A stretch of DNA of 62,381 nt, from positions 1 through 62,381 of the forward strand of contig JAABSX010000020.1 of NCBI GenBank assembly GCA_011390205.1, read 5' to 3'. The translations under genes were made by a program, and so were the position numbers. Origin of the DNA: Microscillaceae bacterium. Its GTDB lineage: Bacteria > Bacteroidota > Bacteroidia > Cytophagales > Microscillaceae. The notes below the pieces were generated by a model. It searched no databases. It saw only the letters and a program-made list of their open reading frames with translations, and had not been told where the DNA came from. This document shows, in pieces, positions 44,456 through 53,959 of this stretch (position 1 is its first letter; each line of letters begins with the position of its first letter).

Positions 44456-44468
44456 CAGACCTTATTTT

Positions 44469-44496
44469 TTTGTAGATGATTCTGTGCGTACTTTTG
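44469..44496 (+). promoter_or_regulatory. Possible promoter of the SulP gene
   Basis: TTTG (44469-44472) and TACTTTTG (44489-44496) with a 16-bp spacer, shorter than the usual 19. Confidence 0.35.
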
Positions 44497-44599
44497 TGAA
44501 TAGATGTATATAAAAAATACATTTTTCTCAGATACGTGCAGAATCTATTTTATTTATACCCACTTCTTCACCTGTTTTCATAAAGAATAGCCCCAAAAT

Positions 44600-46342
44600 A
44601 TGCGTCTTCATCAATGGCTCCCTATACTCACATGGCTTCCTCAATACAAAAAAAGTAACCTTCAAGGAGATATTTCTGCTGGACTGACCACAGGTGTGAT
44701 GCTCATTCCTCAGGGCATGGCTTATGCTTATATCGCAGGCTTGCCCCCTGTTTATGGTTTGTATGCAGGGATTATTCCACAGTTTATTTACGCCATTTTT
44801 GGTACATCAAGGCAGCTTGCCATCGGGCCTGTGGCATTAGACTCATTGATTGTTGCATCGGGCTTGGCTGTTTTGGCAGAGGCTGGCTCAGCAGAATACA
44901 TCGCCCTTGCGATTGTGCTTGCCCTCATGGTGGGCTTGATACAGCTGGGCTTTGGAGTGATGCAGCTTGGGTTTTTAGTAAATTTTTTGTCCCGCCCTGT
45001 CATTAGTGGTTTTACTTTTGCGGCTGCATTTATGATAGGCTTTAGCCAGTTAAAGCATCTTCTGGGTATTTCACTTACCAATAGTAATCAAATACAAATT
45101 GTCTTAGTAGATGTTTATTATAAAATTCAAGACACACATTTACTTACCTTTACCTTGGGTTTTGTGGGTATATTGCTGATGTATGTCATCAAGGCAGTAA
45201 ATAAAAAATATAAAATCAGGCTACCAGGCTCTCTGGTGATGGTCATCTTTGGGATTTCGGCAGTATTGATTTTTAGTCTTGATGGCTATGGTGTAAACAT
45301 CATCCGCTCTATTCCTTCGGGCTTGCCAAGTGTGGGCATAGAAGATTTTCATTTTGATAAATGGGCTGTGTTGTTTCCTGTGGCATTTACTATTTCGCTG
45401 ATTGCTTATATGGAAGCCATTTCTGTGGGCAAAGTCATGGAGGCAAAGCACAAAGATTATGCAATAGACCCCAATCAAGAACTGATAGCGTTGGGTTTGT
45501 CAAATATAGGAGGAGCTTTTTTTCAGTCATACTCTACCACAGCAGGGCTATCTCGCTCGGCAGTCAATGACCAAGCAGGGGCAAAAACAGGCGTTTCAGC
45601 TTTGGTGAGTGCTTCACTGATGATATGCACACTGTTGTTTTTTACGCCTTTGTTTTATTATTTGCCTCAAGCAGTACTTGCCTCTATCATCATAGTGGCA
45701 GTCGTGGGGCTAATAGATGTAAAATATGCTAAAGGGCTTTTTCAAAACCACAGAGAAGAATTTTGGATGTTTCTGCTGACTTTTGTGCTGACATTGACGC
45801 TTGGCATTCTTGAGGGGATTTTGATAGGTATGTTGCTTTCTATTGCCTTGGTGATTTATCAGACTACTCGGCCACATTATGCCGTGCTGGGCAGGCTGCC
45901 TGAGACAGAGGAGTACCGTAATTTGGACAGGTTTCCTGAGGTGATTCGGCAGAAAGAAATTTTGATAGTACGCTATGATGCCTCTTTGTATTTTGCCAAT
46001 TTAAGCCATTTTAAAGGAACAATCTCCAGACTGATGAGGCTAAAAGGAGAATCTCTAGAGCTTCTGATACTTAGTTGCGAAAGCATGAATACTCTAGACT
46101 CTACCGCCTTAGAAATGCTTTCGGATTTTCATCAAGACTTGACTTCACAAGACATCAAACTGTATATCGTTGGGATGATAGGTCCTCTGCGTGATGTATT
46201 GCACAAAGTGGGGCTAACCCAAAAGATAGGGGAGGCTCATTTTTTCTTAGACATTCAGTCTGCTGTCAATTATTTTCAGAATGAAGATCACCCCCAAGCC
46301 AGACGCTCGAGCACTTATGCAAGGCAGACAAATATAAATTAG
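44600..46342 (+). CDS. SulP-family anion transporter
   Basis: 580 residues. About twelve membrane segments cover residues 20-425, with the SulP hallmark LPPVYGLYAGIIPQFIYAIF near the start and SYSTTAGLSRSAVNDQAGAKT in the centre. A cytoplasmic STAS domain (about 435-560) ends the protein. The family moves sulfate, bicarbonate or other anions. Adjacency to the persulfide dioxygenase/rhodanese gene suggests sulfate or sulfite, but bicarbonate is possible because no carbonic anhydrase or sulfate-reduction gene is present to decide. Confidence 0.92.
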   Translation: MRLHQWLPILTWLPQYKKSNLQGDISAGLTTGVMLIPQGMAYAYIAGLPPVYGLYAGIIPQFIYAIFGTSRQLAIGPVALDSLIVASGLAVLAEAGSAEYIALAIVLALMVGLIQLGFGVMQLGFLVNFLSRPVISGFTFAAAFMIGFSQLKHLLGISLTNSNQIQIVLVDVYYKIQDTHLLTFTLGFVGILLMYVIKAVNKKYKIRLPGSLVMVIFGISAVLIFSLDGYGVNIIRSIPSGLPSVGIEDFHFDKWAVLFPVAFTISLIAYMEAISVGKVMEAKHKDYAIDPNQELIALGLSNIGGAFFQSYSTTAGLSRSAVNDQAGAKTGVSALVSASLMICTLLFFTPLFYYLPQAVLASIIIVAVVGLIDVKYAKGLFQNHREEFWMFLLTFVLTLTLGILEGILIGMLLSIALVIYQTTRPHYAVLGRLPETEEYRNLDRFPEVIRQKEILIVRYDASLYFANLSHFKGTISRLMRLKGESLELLILSCESMNTLDSTALEMLSDFHQDLTSQDIKLYIVGMIGPLRDVLHKVGLTQKIGEAHFFLDIQSAVNYFQNEDHPQARRSSTYARQTNIN

Positions 46343-46357
46343 TGACCGTGTGTTGGC

Positions 46358-47527
46358 TTATATTCGGCTTGCTCTGAGTGCCAGTATCATCATCCAGGGT
46401 ATCAATGCCCCATGCATTTCTTGGGGCAAAAGAACCCAACAAGAAATTAAAAGAAGCTGCACGAACATTGTAATTTTGAAATAAAGCTTCACCCATTTTT
46501 TGTTTTTTGCAAAGAGCAAACCCCAAGCTGCCACGGCATGTGTAGGCAGTGCCCACACAAGGTTGTAATTCCAAGCACAAGTCTGGTGATTGGTGCCCAA
46601 CCACATAAAAAGAAAAAGAAGCCCGACCAAACCCATCAAAAAGAAAATAGCGAAGTCTAGCCCGTAGGCTACTTTTTTCTTAAGGTAGCCCAATACTGTA
46701 ATGACAAGCAGCAGCCCACTCAGCCCCCACATCAGTGAATAAGGATTAAACCAAGGGTAAGGAGGTGCAGAAATAAGACTTTGTGATACAATATTGGCTT
46801 CAGGGGCAAGGCTTACAAAAACATTCCCTTGCTTGATTTGTGATTTTTTTAACCCCTCCATGAGATTATCAGGCAAAAACATAAAGTCAAAAGGGCTGGC
46901 AATCTTATCGGCAGGTGAGCCTAAAAGAAGGTAAATTCCGAAACGAATCCAGGGCTTGGTGATATATGGATCTACACAGGCTCTAAAACTCTTGTCTTTT
47001 GGGAATCCTTCCATAACATATTTTAAATCATCTTTTAGGGTAGTTTTGAGGGCATCTCTGATGCGAGTGGAGCAGTTGTCATAAAAGAAATCATACAAAT
47101 AATACCTATTTTCGGGCTTAAAGTTGGTCTGTAAGAAACTAAAAAGTGCTTGTTTCTGTGTATCATTGAGATTGAGTATCTGCTCATAGACGGTACGTCC
47201 TTCTCTTTTGTAAGAATCGATAAAGGGCTGATAATGAGATACTGACAGAAAGTATTTTAGCTTGCCCTGAGTAAATTTTAGTAAAAAATCAGGGTCTTCA
47301 AAATCAAAAGTACCATAGCTATACATAATGTCTAGCCCGATGCTAGGGTCATAGACCCTAAGCCCACTGTGCCCAAAGAGGTTATATACATCTTGCCCTG
47401 GTCTGCCAGTAATGAGGCTGATGTGTGCACTTCTAGCCAGTTGTACGCTTTGTGCGCTTACTTTAGGTGTGTGGCATATCCAGCCAAGAAACAGACAGCA
47501 GAAGAAAATAAAAGAGCGATTTTGCAT
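46358..47527 (-). CDS. DUF4105 membrane protein
   Basis: 389 residues. A signal peptide (ending KVSAQ) is followed by the DUF4105 domain (about 30-240) with LITGRPGQDVYNLFGHSGLR and YDFFYDNCSTRIRDAL, a conserved His and a Cys that resemble a papain-like or NlpC-type thiol hydrolase site. At least four membrane helices fill the C-terminal third. The enzymatic role is unproven. The gene is convergent with sulP, 15 bp apart. Confidence 0.85.
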   Translation of the reverse strand: MQNRSFIFFCCLFLGWICHTPKVSAQSVQLARSAHISLITGRPGQDVYNLFGHSGLRVYDPSIGLDIMYSYGTFDFEDPDFLLKFTQGKLKYFLSVSHYQPFIDSYKREGRTVYEQILNLNDTQKQALFSFLQTNFKPENRYYLYDFFYDNCSTRIRDALKTTLKDDLKYVMEGFPKDKSFRACVDPYITKPWIRFGIYLLLGSPADKIASPFDFMFLPDNLMEGLKKSQIKQGNVFVSLAPEANIVSQSLISAPPYPWFNPYSLMWGLSGLLLVITVLGYLKKKVAYGLDFAIFFLMGLVGLLFLFMWLGTNHQTCAWNYNLVWALPTHAVAAWGLLFAKNKKWVKLYFKITMFVQLLLISCWVLLPQEMHGALIPWMMILALRASRI

Positions 47528-47581
47528 AGTATTTTGATTCCTTTTTTTGGAAGCGTAAAATTAAGTAGCTTTTATCAATAA

Positions 47582-47617
47582 AAAAACGGGTAGGCTCATA
47601 TGAGTCTATCCGTTTTT
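47582..47617 (-). terminator. Terminator of the grpE-dnaJ operon
   Basis: AAAAACGG...TAGGCTCA pairs with TGAGTCTA...CCGTTTTT around the centre ATATG. Flanking A and T runs make it work in both directions; the relevant one is leftward from dnaJ. Confidence 0.75.
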
Positions 47618-47647
47618 AAAATAAGTCTTTAAAAGTACTTCGGGTGA

Positions 47648-48805
47648 TTACTGAAAATACTCTCTCATTCTCTCAAAGAATCCTTTTTCTTTTTTGCCAG
47701 GGTTGGGGCTAAAGTTTTTAGATTCACGGAGTTTTTCCAAAACTTCACGTTCTTGTTTGCTGAGGGCTTGTGGAGTCCAGACATTGACATGGACGAGCTG
47801 GTCTCCTTTATCGTAGCCATCTATTTCAGGAATTCCTTTCCCCCTCATTCTGAGTACTTTCCCACTCTGTGTGCCTGCTTCTACTTTGATTTTAGAAGTG
47901 CCTGTGAGTGTAGGTACTTCTACCTCTGTGCCGAGTGCTACGTCTGCGAAGCTAATATAAAGGTCATAGATGACATTTTTATTGTCACGTTGTAGAGATT
48001 CGTGCGGAGTTTCTTCTATCAAGATGAGCAAATCTCCAGGAATACCACCTCTTGGAGGTACATTTCCTTTTCCATTCATAGAGAGTTGCATTCCTTCTGC
48101 CACTCCAGGGGGTATTTTTACAGAGATGGTTTCTTCTTCTAGGTTTCGGCCTTCTCCACGGCAGGTTTCACATTTGGCATCTATAATTTGCCCTGCACCA
48201 TCACAAGAGGGGCATGTGCTTGCCGAGATCATTTGTCCGAGCATGGTATTCATTACCTTTTTGACTTGCCCTGAGCCACTACAGGTAGGGCAAGTTCGCA
48301 GAGAGTTTCCATCTTTTGCACCGCTTCCCTGACAAGGGCTGCAGGTTACGTGCCTTTTGACTTTGATTTTTTTCTCTACACCTTCGGCTATTTCTTCTAA
48401 GGTAAGTTTAAGTTTGATTCTGAGGTTAGAGCCTTTTCTCATTCTTTGTCCGCCTCTGCTTCTGCCTCTTCCGCCTCCCCCTCCGCCAAAGAAATCACCG
48501 AATGGGCTACCATCTCCGAAGATGTCTCCAAAAGAAGAGAAGATGTCTTCTGCACTTGCACCTCCACCTCCAAAGCTGCTGTTTACGCCTTGATGCCCGA
48601 ACCTGTCATAGTTTCGGCGCTTGTCGGCATTGCTGAGCACTTCATAGGCTTCGGCGGCTTCCTTAAATTTCTCTTCGGCGGCGGCATCTCCTTGATTTTT
48701 ATCTGGGTGATATTTGATAGCCATTTTTCTGTAGGCTTTCTTTATCTCATCATTTCCAGCATCGCGCCCTACTCCTAATACTTCGTAATAATCCCTTTTG
48801 GCCAT
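47648..48805 (-). CDS. dnaJ: Chaperone DnaJ
   Basis: 385 residues, type I DnaJ. The J domain has [10 protein letters not shown] (HPD). A Gly/Phe-rich region (about 75-125) follows, then four CxxCxGxG zinc motifs ([32 protein letters not shown]) and two C-terminal substrate-binding domains. It presents unfolded proteins to DnaK. It lies 13 bp downstream of grpE in the same operon; dnaK is not here. Confidence 0.97.
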   Translation of the reverse strand: MAKRDYYEVLGVGRDAGNDEIKKAYRKMAIKYHPDKNQGDAAAEEKFKEAAEAYEVLSNADKRRNYDRFGHQGVNSSFGGGGASAEDIFSSFGDIFGDGSPFGDFFGGGGGGRGRSRGGQRMRKGSNLRIKLKLTLEEIAEGVEKKIKVKRHVTCSPCQGSGAKDGNSLRTCPTCSGSGQVKKVMNTMLGQMISASTCPSCDGAGQIIDAKCETCRGEGRNLEEETISVKIPPGVAEGMQLSMNGKGNVPPRGGIPGDLLILIEETPHESLQRDNKNVIYDLYISFADVALGTEVEVPTLTGTSKIKVEAGTQSGKVLRMRGKGIPEIDGYDKGDQLVHVNVWTPQALSKQEREVLEKLRESKNFSPNPGKKEKGFFERMREYFQ

Positions 48806-48818
48806 AGTTTATATTTTT

Positions 48819-49436
48819 TTAGCTTCCTAATACTACCTTCGCAAAGCGTATTACTTTGTCGTTGAGGCAGTATCCTTTTTCTATTTCATCTACAATTTTT
48901 CCTTTGAGTTCTTCGCTCGGTGCAGGTATCTGCGTGATAGACTCGTGTAGCTCCACATCAAAGGGTTTTCCTATGGATGACTCCATGGCAGTGAGCCCTT
49001 TTTGCTTCAATACTTTGAGCAAGTTATTGTAGATTAACTGAACGCCCTGCTTCATGATTTCTACTTCTTTGAAGAGACCTTCTTTTCCTTCCATGTCTAT
49101 TTTGAGGATTTCCTCCATAGATTTTTGAGCTCTCTCAAAATCATCTACCACAGGCAATAAATCTTTCAGCAGTCCTTCGGCAGCACTTTTGATGAGTTCT
49201 GCCCGCTCTTTGGTGGTGCGTCTTCTGTAGTTATCAAATTCGGCATACAGTCTTAGGTATTTTTCCTTGCTTTCTTGCAGCTCTTTTTGTGTATTTTGCC
49301 CACTGTCTGTATTTTGTTCGGTATCTAAACCTGAATCTTCTGAGATTGTTTCTGTGGGTGCAGCATCTTGTGTTTCTTGCTGATTTTCAGTGTTTATTTC
49401 CGCTTCTTGTTTCTTAGTTTCTTCGTTTTCCTGCAT
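48819..49436 (-). CDS. grpE: Nucleotide exchange factor GrpE
   Basis: 205 residues. An acidic, Gln/Glu/Thr-rich N-terminus (about 1-60) is followed by the long coiled coil (KEKYLRLYAEFDNYRRRTTK) and the C-terminal beta domain with IGKPFDVELHESITQI and KGYCLNDKVIRFAKVVL. It releases ADP from DnaK. First gene of the grpE-dnaJ operon, with a hairpin in its leader. Confidence 0.96.
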   Translation of the reverse strand: MQENEETKKQEAEINTENQQETQDAAPTETISEDSGLDTEQNTDSGQNTQKELQESKEKYLRLYAEFDNYRRRTTKERAELIKSAAEGLLKDLLPVVDDFERAQKSMEEILKIDMEGKEGLFKEVEIMKQGVQLIYNNLLKVLKQKGLTAMESSIGKPFDVELHESITQIPAPSEELKGKIVDEIEKGYCLNDKVIRFAKVVLGS

Positions 49437-49480
49437 TTTTATCTATATTTTTTTTGACTACATGTTCAATTTCAATTTTT

Positions 49481-49521
49481 TTGCCAAATGCACAATGCTG
49501 CCATTTTGGCATACAAAGGTA
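49481..49521 (-). promoter_or_regulatory. grpE-dnaJ promoter and leader hairpin
   Basis: On the minus strand a TACCTTTG -7 box (49514-49521) is followed within a few bases by TGCCAAAATG (about 49503-49512), an 11-nt loop and CATTTGGCA (about 49483-49491). The stem has 9 bp and one bulged A and lies at the likely transcription start. It may be an operator or an RNA thermosensor-like structure. It does not match CIRCE. Confidence 0.4.
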
Positions 49522-49688
49522 GTTTATTTTTAGACAAATTGGAAGCAGTGCCGTATGATAATTGGCTTTTGAACAATGACATATTTATAGGGATGCTTGA
49601 TAGAAGCCAATAATTCATTTGATTTAGACTACATACGCTATCAATCTTTTGAAAATATTTTTATAAGTTAATTTAAGTCGGGTACTGA

Positions 49689-52600
49689 TTAGGGCTGTTC
49701 TCCATTAAGGATGGCTTGCTTTCTGTCTGCCAATGTTTTTTTACGCTCATTATAGATGATTTTGAAGGCTTCGATATCTTCGGCAGTGCTCAGAGATTGT
49801 ATTTCTATGAGGGCTTCTTCGGCATAAAAATCCAAGCCCATTTCTAAGGCAAGCAGGGCATAATTTTTTTGTAAATCAACAGAAAAAGGATTGGTACGGA
49901 CACCATCTACCACTGTGAGGTAGGCCTTCTCAGTATTTCTTTGAGCATTAAAATAATAATCAGCAAGGGCTAAAATGATTTCTTCATCAAAAGGAGTGGC
50001 ACGGCGTGCTTTGAGATAATTGGCTTCTAAATCTTGTGGACTGCCTGTTTTTGCAAGGGCAAGGGCTTTGAAGTAAGGCTTGTAGTTTTGGTGAATCCTC
50101 ACAAATTTGAGTTTGTCTATCTCTGCCAAAAGCTGTGCATGTTGCTGCTGTGCCAAGCGCATTTTGCAATAAGCAAAATGAAGCAATGATTGTGCATAGG
50201 CAGAGATGCTTGCCTGAGTGCCAAGGTTTTTAAAGATTTCTTCTGCCTTGTCTGCTTTTTGAGATTGGATGTACTCCAGCATCAGTGTAGCGGCTGCACG
50301 TGCTTTGTATTCAGGTTTTTGAATACTTACATACACTGTGAAGAGATTTTCAAGACTTGTGAGCCTAGACTGGTAGTGGATAAAATTAAATTTATCTAAA
50401 TCATTGTTTAGTTCGGCTTCATCTTTCAATACGTTCAAGATTTGATTGGCCTCTTGGGCATGTTTGCCTTTAGATTGGCTGATTTCTATCCAGAGAGGAA
50501 TGGCTTGTGCAAAATCTCTCATTTCGCTCAGGGCGATGGCTTGGTAAAAAACGGCTTCTGTATTTCCTAAGTTTTTGGCAGTGCTGAGGTAAGAGACCGC
50601 TGGTCCATAGGCTTGCTGCTCTAAGAGCCAAAGCCCTGCCACCACATTCAAGTAAGAGTCTTCGGGCAATGTAGGTAAGGAGGTGAGGGCTCTGATACCA
50701 TCTTGGACTTGCCCACTGTAGTAGAGATTGACCGCCCTTGCAAAGTGAGGGTTGTAGCCATAGATGCGTGCGGTGTCTTGTGCCATAAAGGCATTGAGCA
50801 GACTGAGTGCTTTGGAGCCAGGTTTTTTTGCTTGGTTGAGGGCATAATTATAAGTAAATGCAAAGGTAGCGTCATTGGCTGTCTTGATTTGTGTAGAATC
50901 AGTCTGAAAACCCTCAAGTGTGATGCCCTGCCCATAATTGGTAAACAATGCGGTTTTATTTGCCCAGCCGATGACATTGGTTTTAAGATTTTTGATGGCA
51001 GGGAGGTTCTCTAGTTTTTCACCTTTAGTAGGGATTTTGGCGAGCATCATCCAGAGGTTATTCTGGGCTATGTTTTGCCCTCCTCCATACCATTCGGCTT
51101 GCTCTAGGTAGTAAAAAGCAGAGTCGGTTACTTGGTTTTTCTCATAAAGCAATGCTAGGTTGTTATTGATTTGTAGATTGTGTGGAAATCTTTTGAGGGC
51201 ATCTCTGAGCACAAACATGGCATCTAGCATCCTGCCTTCTTCTTTGAGTGCATTAGAGAGTTGCACATAGACATAAGGGCTTGGGTTTCTGAGCAAGGCA
51301 TCACGAAGGTATTCTAGTTTGAAGGCACTTTCATCTGTTTGCTCGGTGATGCTTGCAAGCATATAATTGATACGGTGCCCTATAAAATCATTTCTGTCAT
51401 GTGCTACTTTGTAGTTGATGCTTGCCATCTGGTAGTCTTTCTCCACCAAGTAGCTATCCCCTAGACCGATATAGTAGCCTCCTTGTGCCAGAAACCATGG
51501 CAGATTTTTAGCCCCTACAAAAAGGCTCATGCTGACCCCTATTCCAAAATAATACATCATAGATACTGTGATGATTTTGCCCTTGTAGATGATTGTATCT
51601 AAGGAGGTAAACTCACGTGCAAGCGGGATAAAATTGGCAAGTACGTACATAAAAAACGCCAAGTTCATCGTAAAGTGACTGTACAAAATGACTGTCCTAA
51701 ACATACTCAGCATAGAATCATTGGCAGTGGCAATGAAAAAACTCAGGGTACTAAAGCAAATAAGCCCCAAAATCAAAAATAAATAGGCACCTACGGGTGC
51801 AAAAGGAAGGATTTTGCTGATGCTAGATTGCTCGTTGCGTATCTGAATGCCCCAAAGCCCTAGCAGGGCAGAAAGAACCAAGAGCAGAAATAAGTCTAGT
51901 TTGTAAATGTCTATGCGCCACCAGCCTTGATATTCACCCAAAAGCAATAGAATATTTGCTAGATAAATGACCGAAATTACGCTGAAGTGCTGTATGTTTT
52001 GAATCCCGCCTCGCTCGTTGTATGATACTAGAATGTACCAGAATGCACGCAAGACTTCGTGGGCATTCATAAAAATAAAAACAATAGACAAAAGCACTGG
52101 CACAATCACCCCAAAATTTACCAAAAACACAAAAGGATACTGTACGGCAGCAGCATAGCTAGCCCAAGTGCCTAGCCCTAGCATAATGCCCAAAAAGATA
52201 GCCCAGCGAATCCAAAAGTGCATTTTTAAAAAGAAACTTTGCATCACATAGCTGCTCACAAAAAATAAGGCCAAAGAGACAATCAAAAAACCATTGCTAA
52301 GGCCTAAGTCTAGCCCTATGATTTCAAAATTTAAACTAGCCAAGAAGAAAGCGAAAATCGCCATTCCTACGCCATAAAACCAGTTTTTGACCTCTACCAA
52401 GATACTTAGCCAAAGACTAAAAGCAAATAATAAAATGCCTCCAAACAGATAATATGTCAGGGGTGAAAAATTCAAATCTCCTACTTTAAAATATTCTTCT
52501 ATCACAAATAAAGGAGTCTCTAGCGGAATCTCAAATGCACCCACATGGATGTCTTCTATTTTAAAATTAGTGCCTTCTAAATCTGCAATGCGCTGCCAGC

Positions 52601-52733
52601 TAAAAAAATAATCTATCCCTGTAAAGTACAGACCTAGATACAAAAAAATATTGACAAGAAACAAACCCAATAAGAGAAGGAAGGGTATGCGGTAGCTCGT
52701 CTCCCAGTTCTTCCAAAAAAATCCTTTGTTCAT
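49689..52733 (-). CDS. Large polytopic membrane protein with TPR domain
   Basis: 1014 residues. The N-terminal ~400 residues carry about twelve membrane helices (first at about 16-38, last near 385-410). A long tetratricopeptide part follows (about 415-1000) with motifs such as LGLGDSYLVEKDYQMASINY, NNLALLYEKNQVTDSAFYYL and AYLTVVDGVRTNPFSVDLQK. The large gene-sized TPR region is probably periplasmic or cytoplasmic depending on the number of helices. A W..N...F..L type glycosyltransferase core is not obvious. No function is assigned. Monocistronic. Confidence 0.8.
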   Translation of the reverse strand: MNKGFFWKNWETSYRIPFLLLLGLFLVNIFLYLGLYFTGIDYFFSWQRIADLEGTNFKIEDIHVGAFEIPLETPLFVIEEYFKVGDLNFSPLTYYLFGGILLFAFSLWLSILVEVKNWFYGVGMAIFAFFLASLNFEIIGLDLGLSNGFLIVSLALFFVSSYVMQSFFLKMHFWIRWAIFLGIMLGLGTWASYAAAVQYPFVFLVNFGVIVPVLLSIVFIFMNAHEVLRAFWYILVSYNERGGIQNIQHFSVISVIYLANILLLLGEYQGWWRIDIYKLDLFLLLVLSALLGLWGIQIRNEQSSISKILPFAPVGAYLFLILGLICFSTLSFFIATANDSMLSMFRTVILYSHFTMNLAFFMYVLANFIPLAREFTSLDTIIYKGKIITVSMMYYFGIGVSMSLFVGAKNLPWFLAQGGYYIGLGDSYLVEKDYQMASINYKVAHDRNDFIGHRINYMLASITEQTDESAFKLEYLRDALLRNPSPYVYVQLSNALKEEGRMLDAMFVLRDALKRFPHNLQINNNLALLYEKNQVTDSAFYYLEQAEWYGGGQNIAQNNLWMMLAKIPTKGEKLENLPAIKNLKTNVIGWANKTALFTNYGQGITLEGFQTDSTQIKTANDATFAFTYNYALNQAKKPGSKALSLLNAFMAQDTARIYGYNPHFARAVNLYYSGQVQDGIRALTSLPTLPEDSYLNVVAGLWLLEQQAYGPAVSYLSTAKNLGNTEAVFYQAIALSEMRDFAQAIPLWIEISQSKGKHAQEANQILNVLKDEAELNNDLDKFNFIHYQSRLTSLENLFTVYVSIQKPEYKARAAATLMLEYIQSQKADKAEEIFKNLGTQASISAYAQSLLHFAYCKMRLAQQQHAQLLAEIDKLKFVRIHQNYKPYFKALALAKTGSPQDLEANYLKARRATPFDEEIILALADYYFNAQRNTEKAYLTVVDGVRTNPFSVDLQKNYALLALEMGLDFYAEEALIEIQSLSTAEDIEAFKIIYNERKKTLADRKQAILNGEQP

Positions 52734-52825
52734 AATTTAAGATAGGGTGAATGAAATTAATTTTTGTATTTTATTGAAGTATCTGTACTAAATTTTTTGC
52801 TCAAGTGGAGTGTTTTTTTAATTCT

Positions 52826-53113
52826 TTAGGCTATTACCTTAGGCACAGTAAAATACTGCCCGTCTTGTGTGGGTGCTTGGCTAAGGGCTTTTTCCGTTTC
52901 TAGGCTATGTTTTGGGCTATCTTCTCTGAGCTGCCTGCCTGCTTCGCTCATGTGCATAAGCGGCATCACTCCCTCAGTATCTACGGCATTGAGCAAGTCC
53001 ATCCAAGCCAAGATTTGCTCTAGGTCTTTTTGCATTTGTGCTTCCTCTTCGGCATTGAGTGTGAGCCTTGCGAGGTGTGCCGTTTTTTGAAGTGTTTCTT
53101 TGTTGATTTTCAT
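52826..53113 (-). CDS. gatC: Asp-tRNA(Asn)/Glu-tRNA(Gln) amidotransferase subunit C
   Basis: 95 residues, standard size. TLQKTAHLARLTLNAEEEAQ and DLEQILAWMDLLNAVDTEGV are typical of GatC, followed by the C-terminal tail with QDGQYFTVPKVI. It stabilises GatA and GatB, which are elsewhere. The start overlaps the stop of the acyltransferase gene by 4 bp, so the two are translationally coupled. Confidence 0.93.
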   Translation of the reverse strand: MKINKETLQKTAHLARLTLNAEEEAQMQKDLEQILAWMDLLNAVDTEGVMPLMHMSEAGRQLREDSPKHSLETEKALSQAPTQDGQYFTVPKVIA

Positions 53114-53856
53114 ATTGCTTGAATCTGCGGATAGTATTTGTAGATTTCTTCTTGCATTAGGTCAAAAGCTTGATTTTTTAGGCTGTCCAAGTCTGCCACA
53201 GTCATTCCTTCTGTAGAGATAGGGGGCAGCACGATGGCTTTTCCCATACGCCAATTTGCCAAAAAAGAGCCATCATTGGGCAGAATGTACCAGTTATGAG
53301 GCATCACCACAGGCAAAATCGGTACTTGCCGCTCTATTGCCACTCTAAAAGGCCCATCTTTAAACTCTGCCATCAGCGGCGGATTGCTTGTGCGGATGCC
53401 TCCCTCTGGAAAAATCACCATGCTACGCCCTTTGTCAATGGCTTGCATAGACAAAATGAGTGCCCTAAACGAACTTGTGCGGCTCTCACGATTGACCAAG
53501 ATGTGGAGTTTTGAGAACATAGGCCCGAAAAATGGGGCTTTAGAAAGTGATTCTTTGCCCATAAACATATGGTCTCCTCTCACGATTAGGCCCAATACGA
53601 TGATATCTAACCAAGAAGTATGGTTGGCACAATAGACATAAGGTTGGTTAGGCTCTGGGCGATAATTGTATTCTACCTTATAGGGCATGAGCGAAAAAAA
53701 GAAAAAGCCCTTTGCCCAAATATTGTTCAAAGAGGCAGCATAGACATGCCATTCTTCTCTTAAAGAAAAAAGGTGAAAAAATGGAAGTAGCACTAGCATC
53801 AATACTACAAAAACAAAACTCCCCCATGCTGTGTATATAATTCTTAAGATTTTCAT
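53110..53856 (-). CDS. 1-acyl-glycerol-3-phosphate acyltransferase (PlsC-like)
   Basis: 248 residues. An N-terminal membrane helix (about 8-28) is followed by the acyltransferase motifs: CANHTSWLDIIV (HxxxxD), GPMFSKLHILVNRES (motif II), VIFPEGGIRTSN (motif III) and VPILPVVMPH (motif IV). It adds the second acyl chain to lysophosphatidic acid. It could complete the pathway begun by PlsY (31956-32648). Co-transcribed with gatC. Confidence 0.9.
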   Translation of the reverse strand: MKILRIIYTAWGSFVFVVLMLVLLPFFHLFSLREEWHVYAASLNNIWAKGFFFFSLMPYKVEYNYRPEPNQPYVYCANHTSWLDIIVLGLIVRGDHMFMGKESLSKAPFFGPMFSKLHILVNRESRTSSFRALILSMQAIDKGRSMVIFPEGGIRTSNPPLMAEFKDGPFRVAIERQVPILPVVMPHNWYILPNDGSFLANWRMGKAIVLPPISTEGMTVADLDSLKNQAFDLMQEEIYKYYPQIQAI

Positions 53857-53959
53857 ACTGCAAAGTTAAAATAAAAATCTTGGCTTATCCTATTATCCTA
53901 GCAAGTCAATGAGGGATATGTATTTTATTGGATATGATTCTCATAAAAAATTGCATTTA

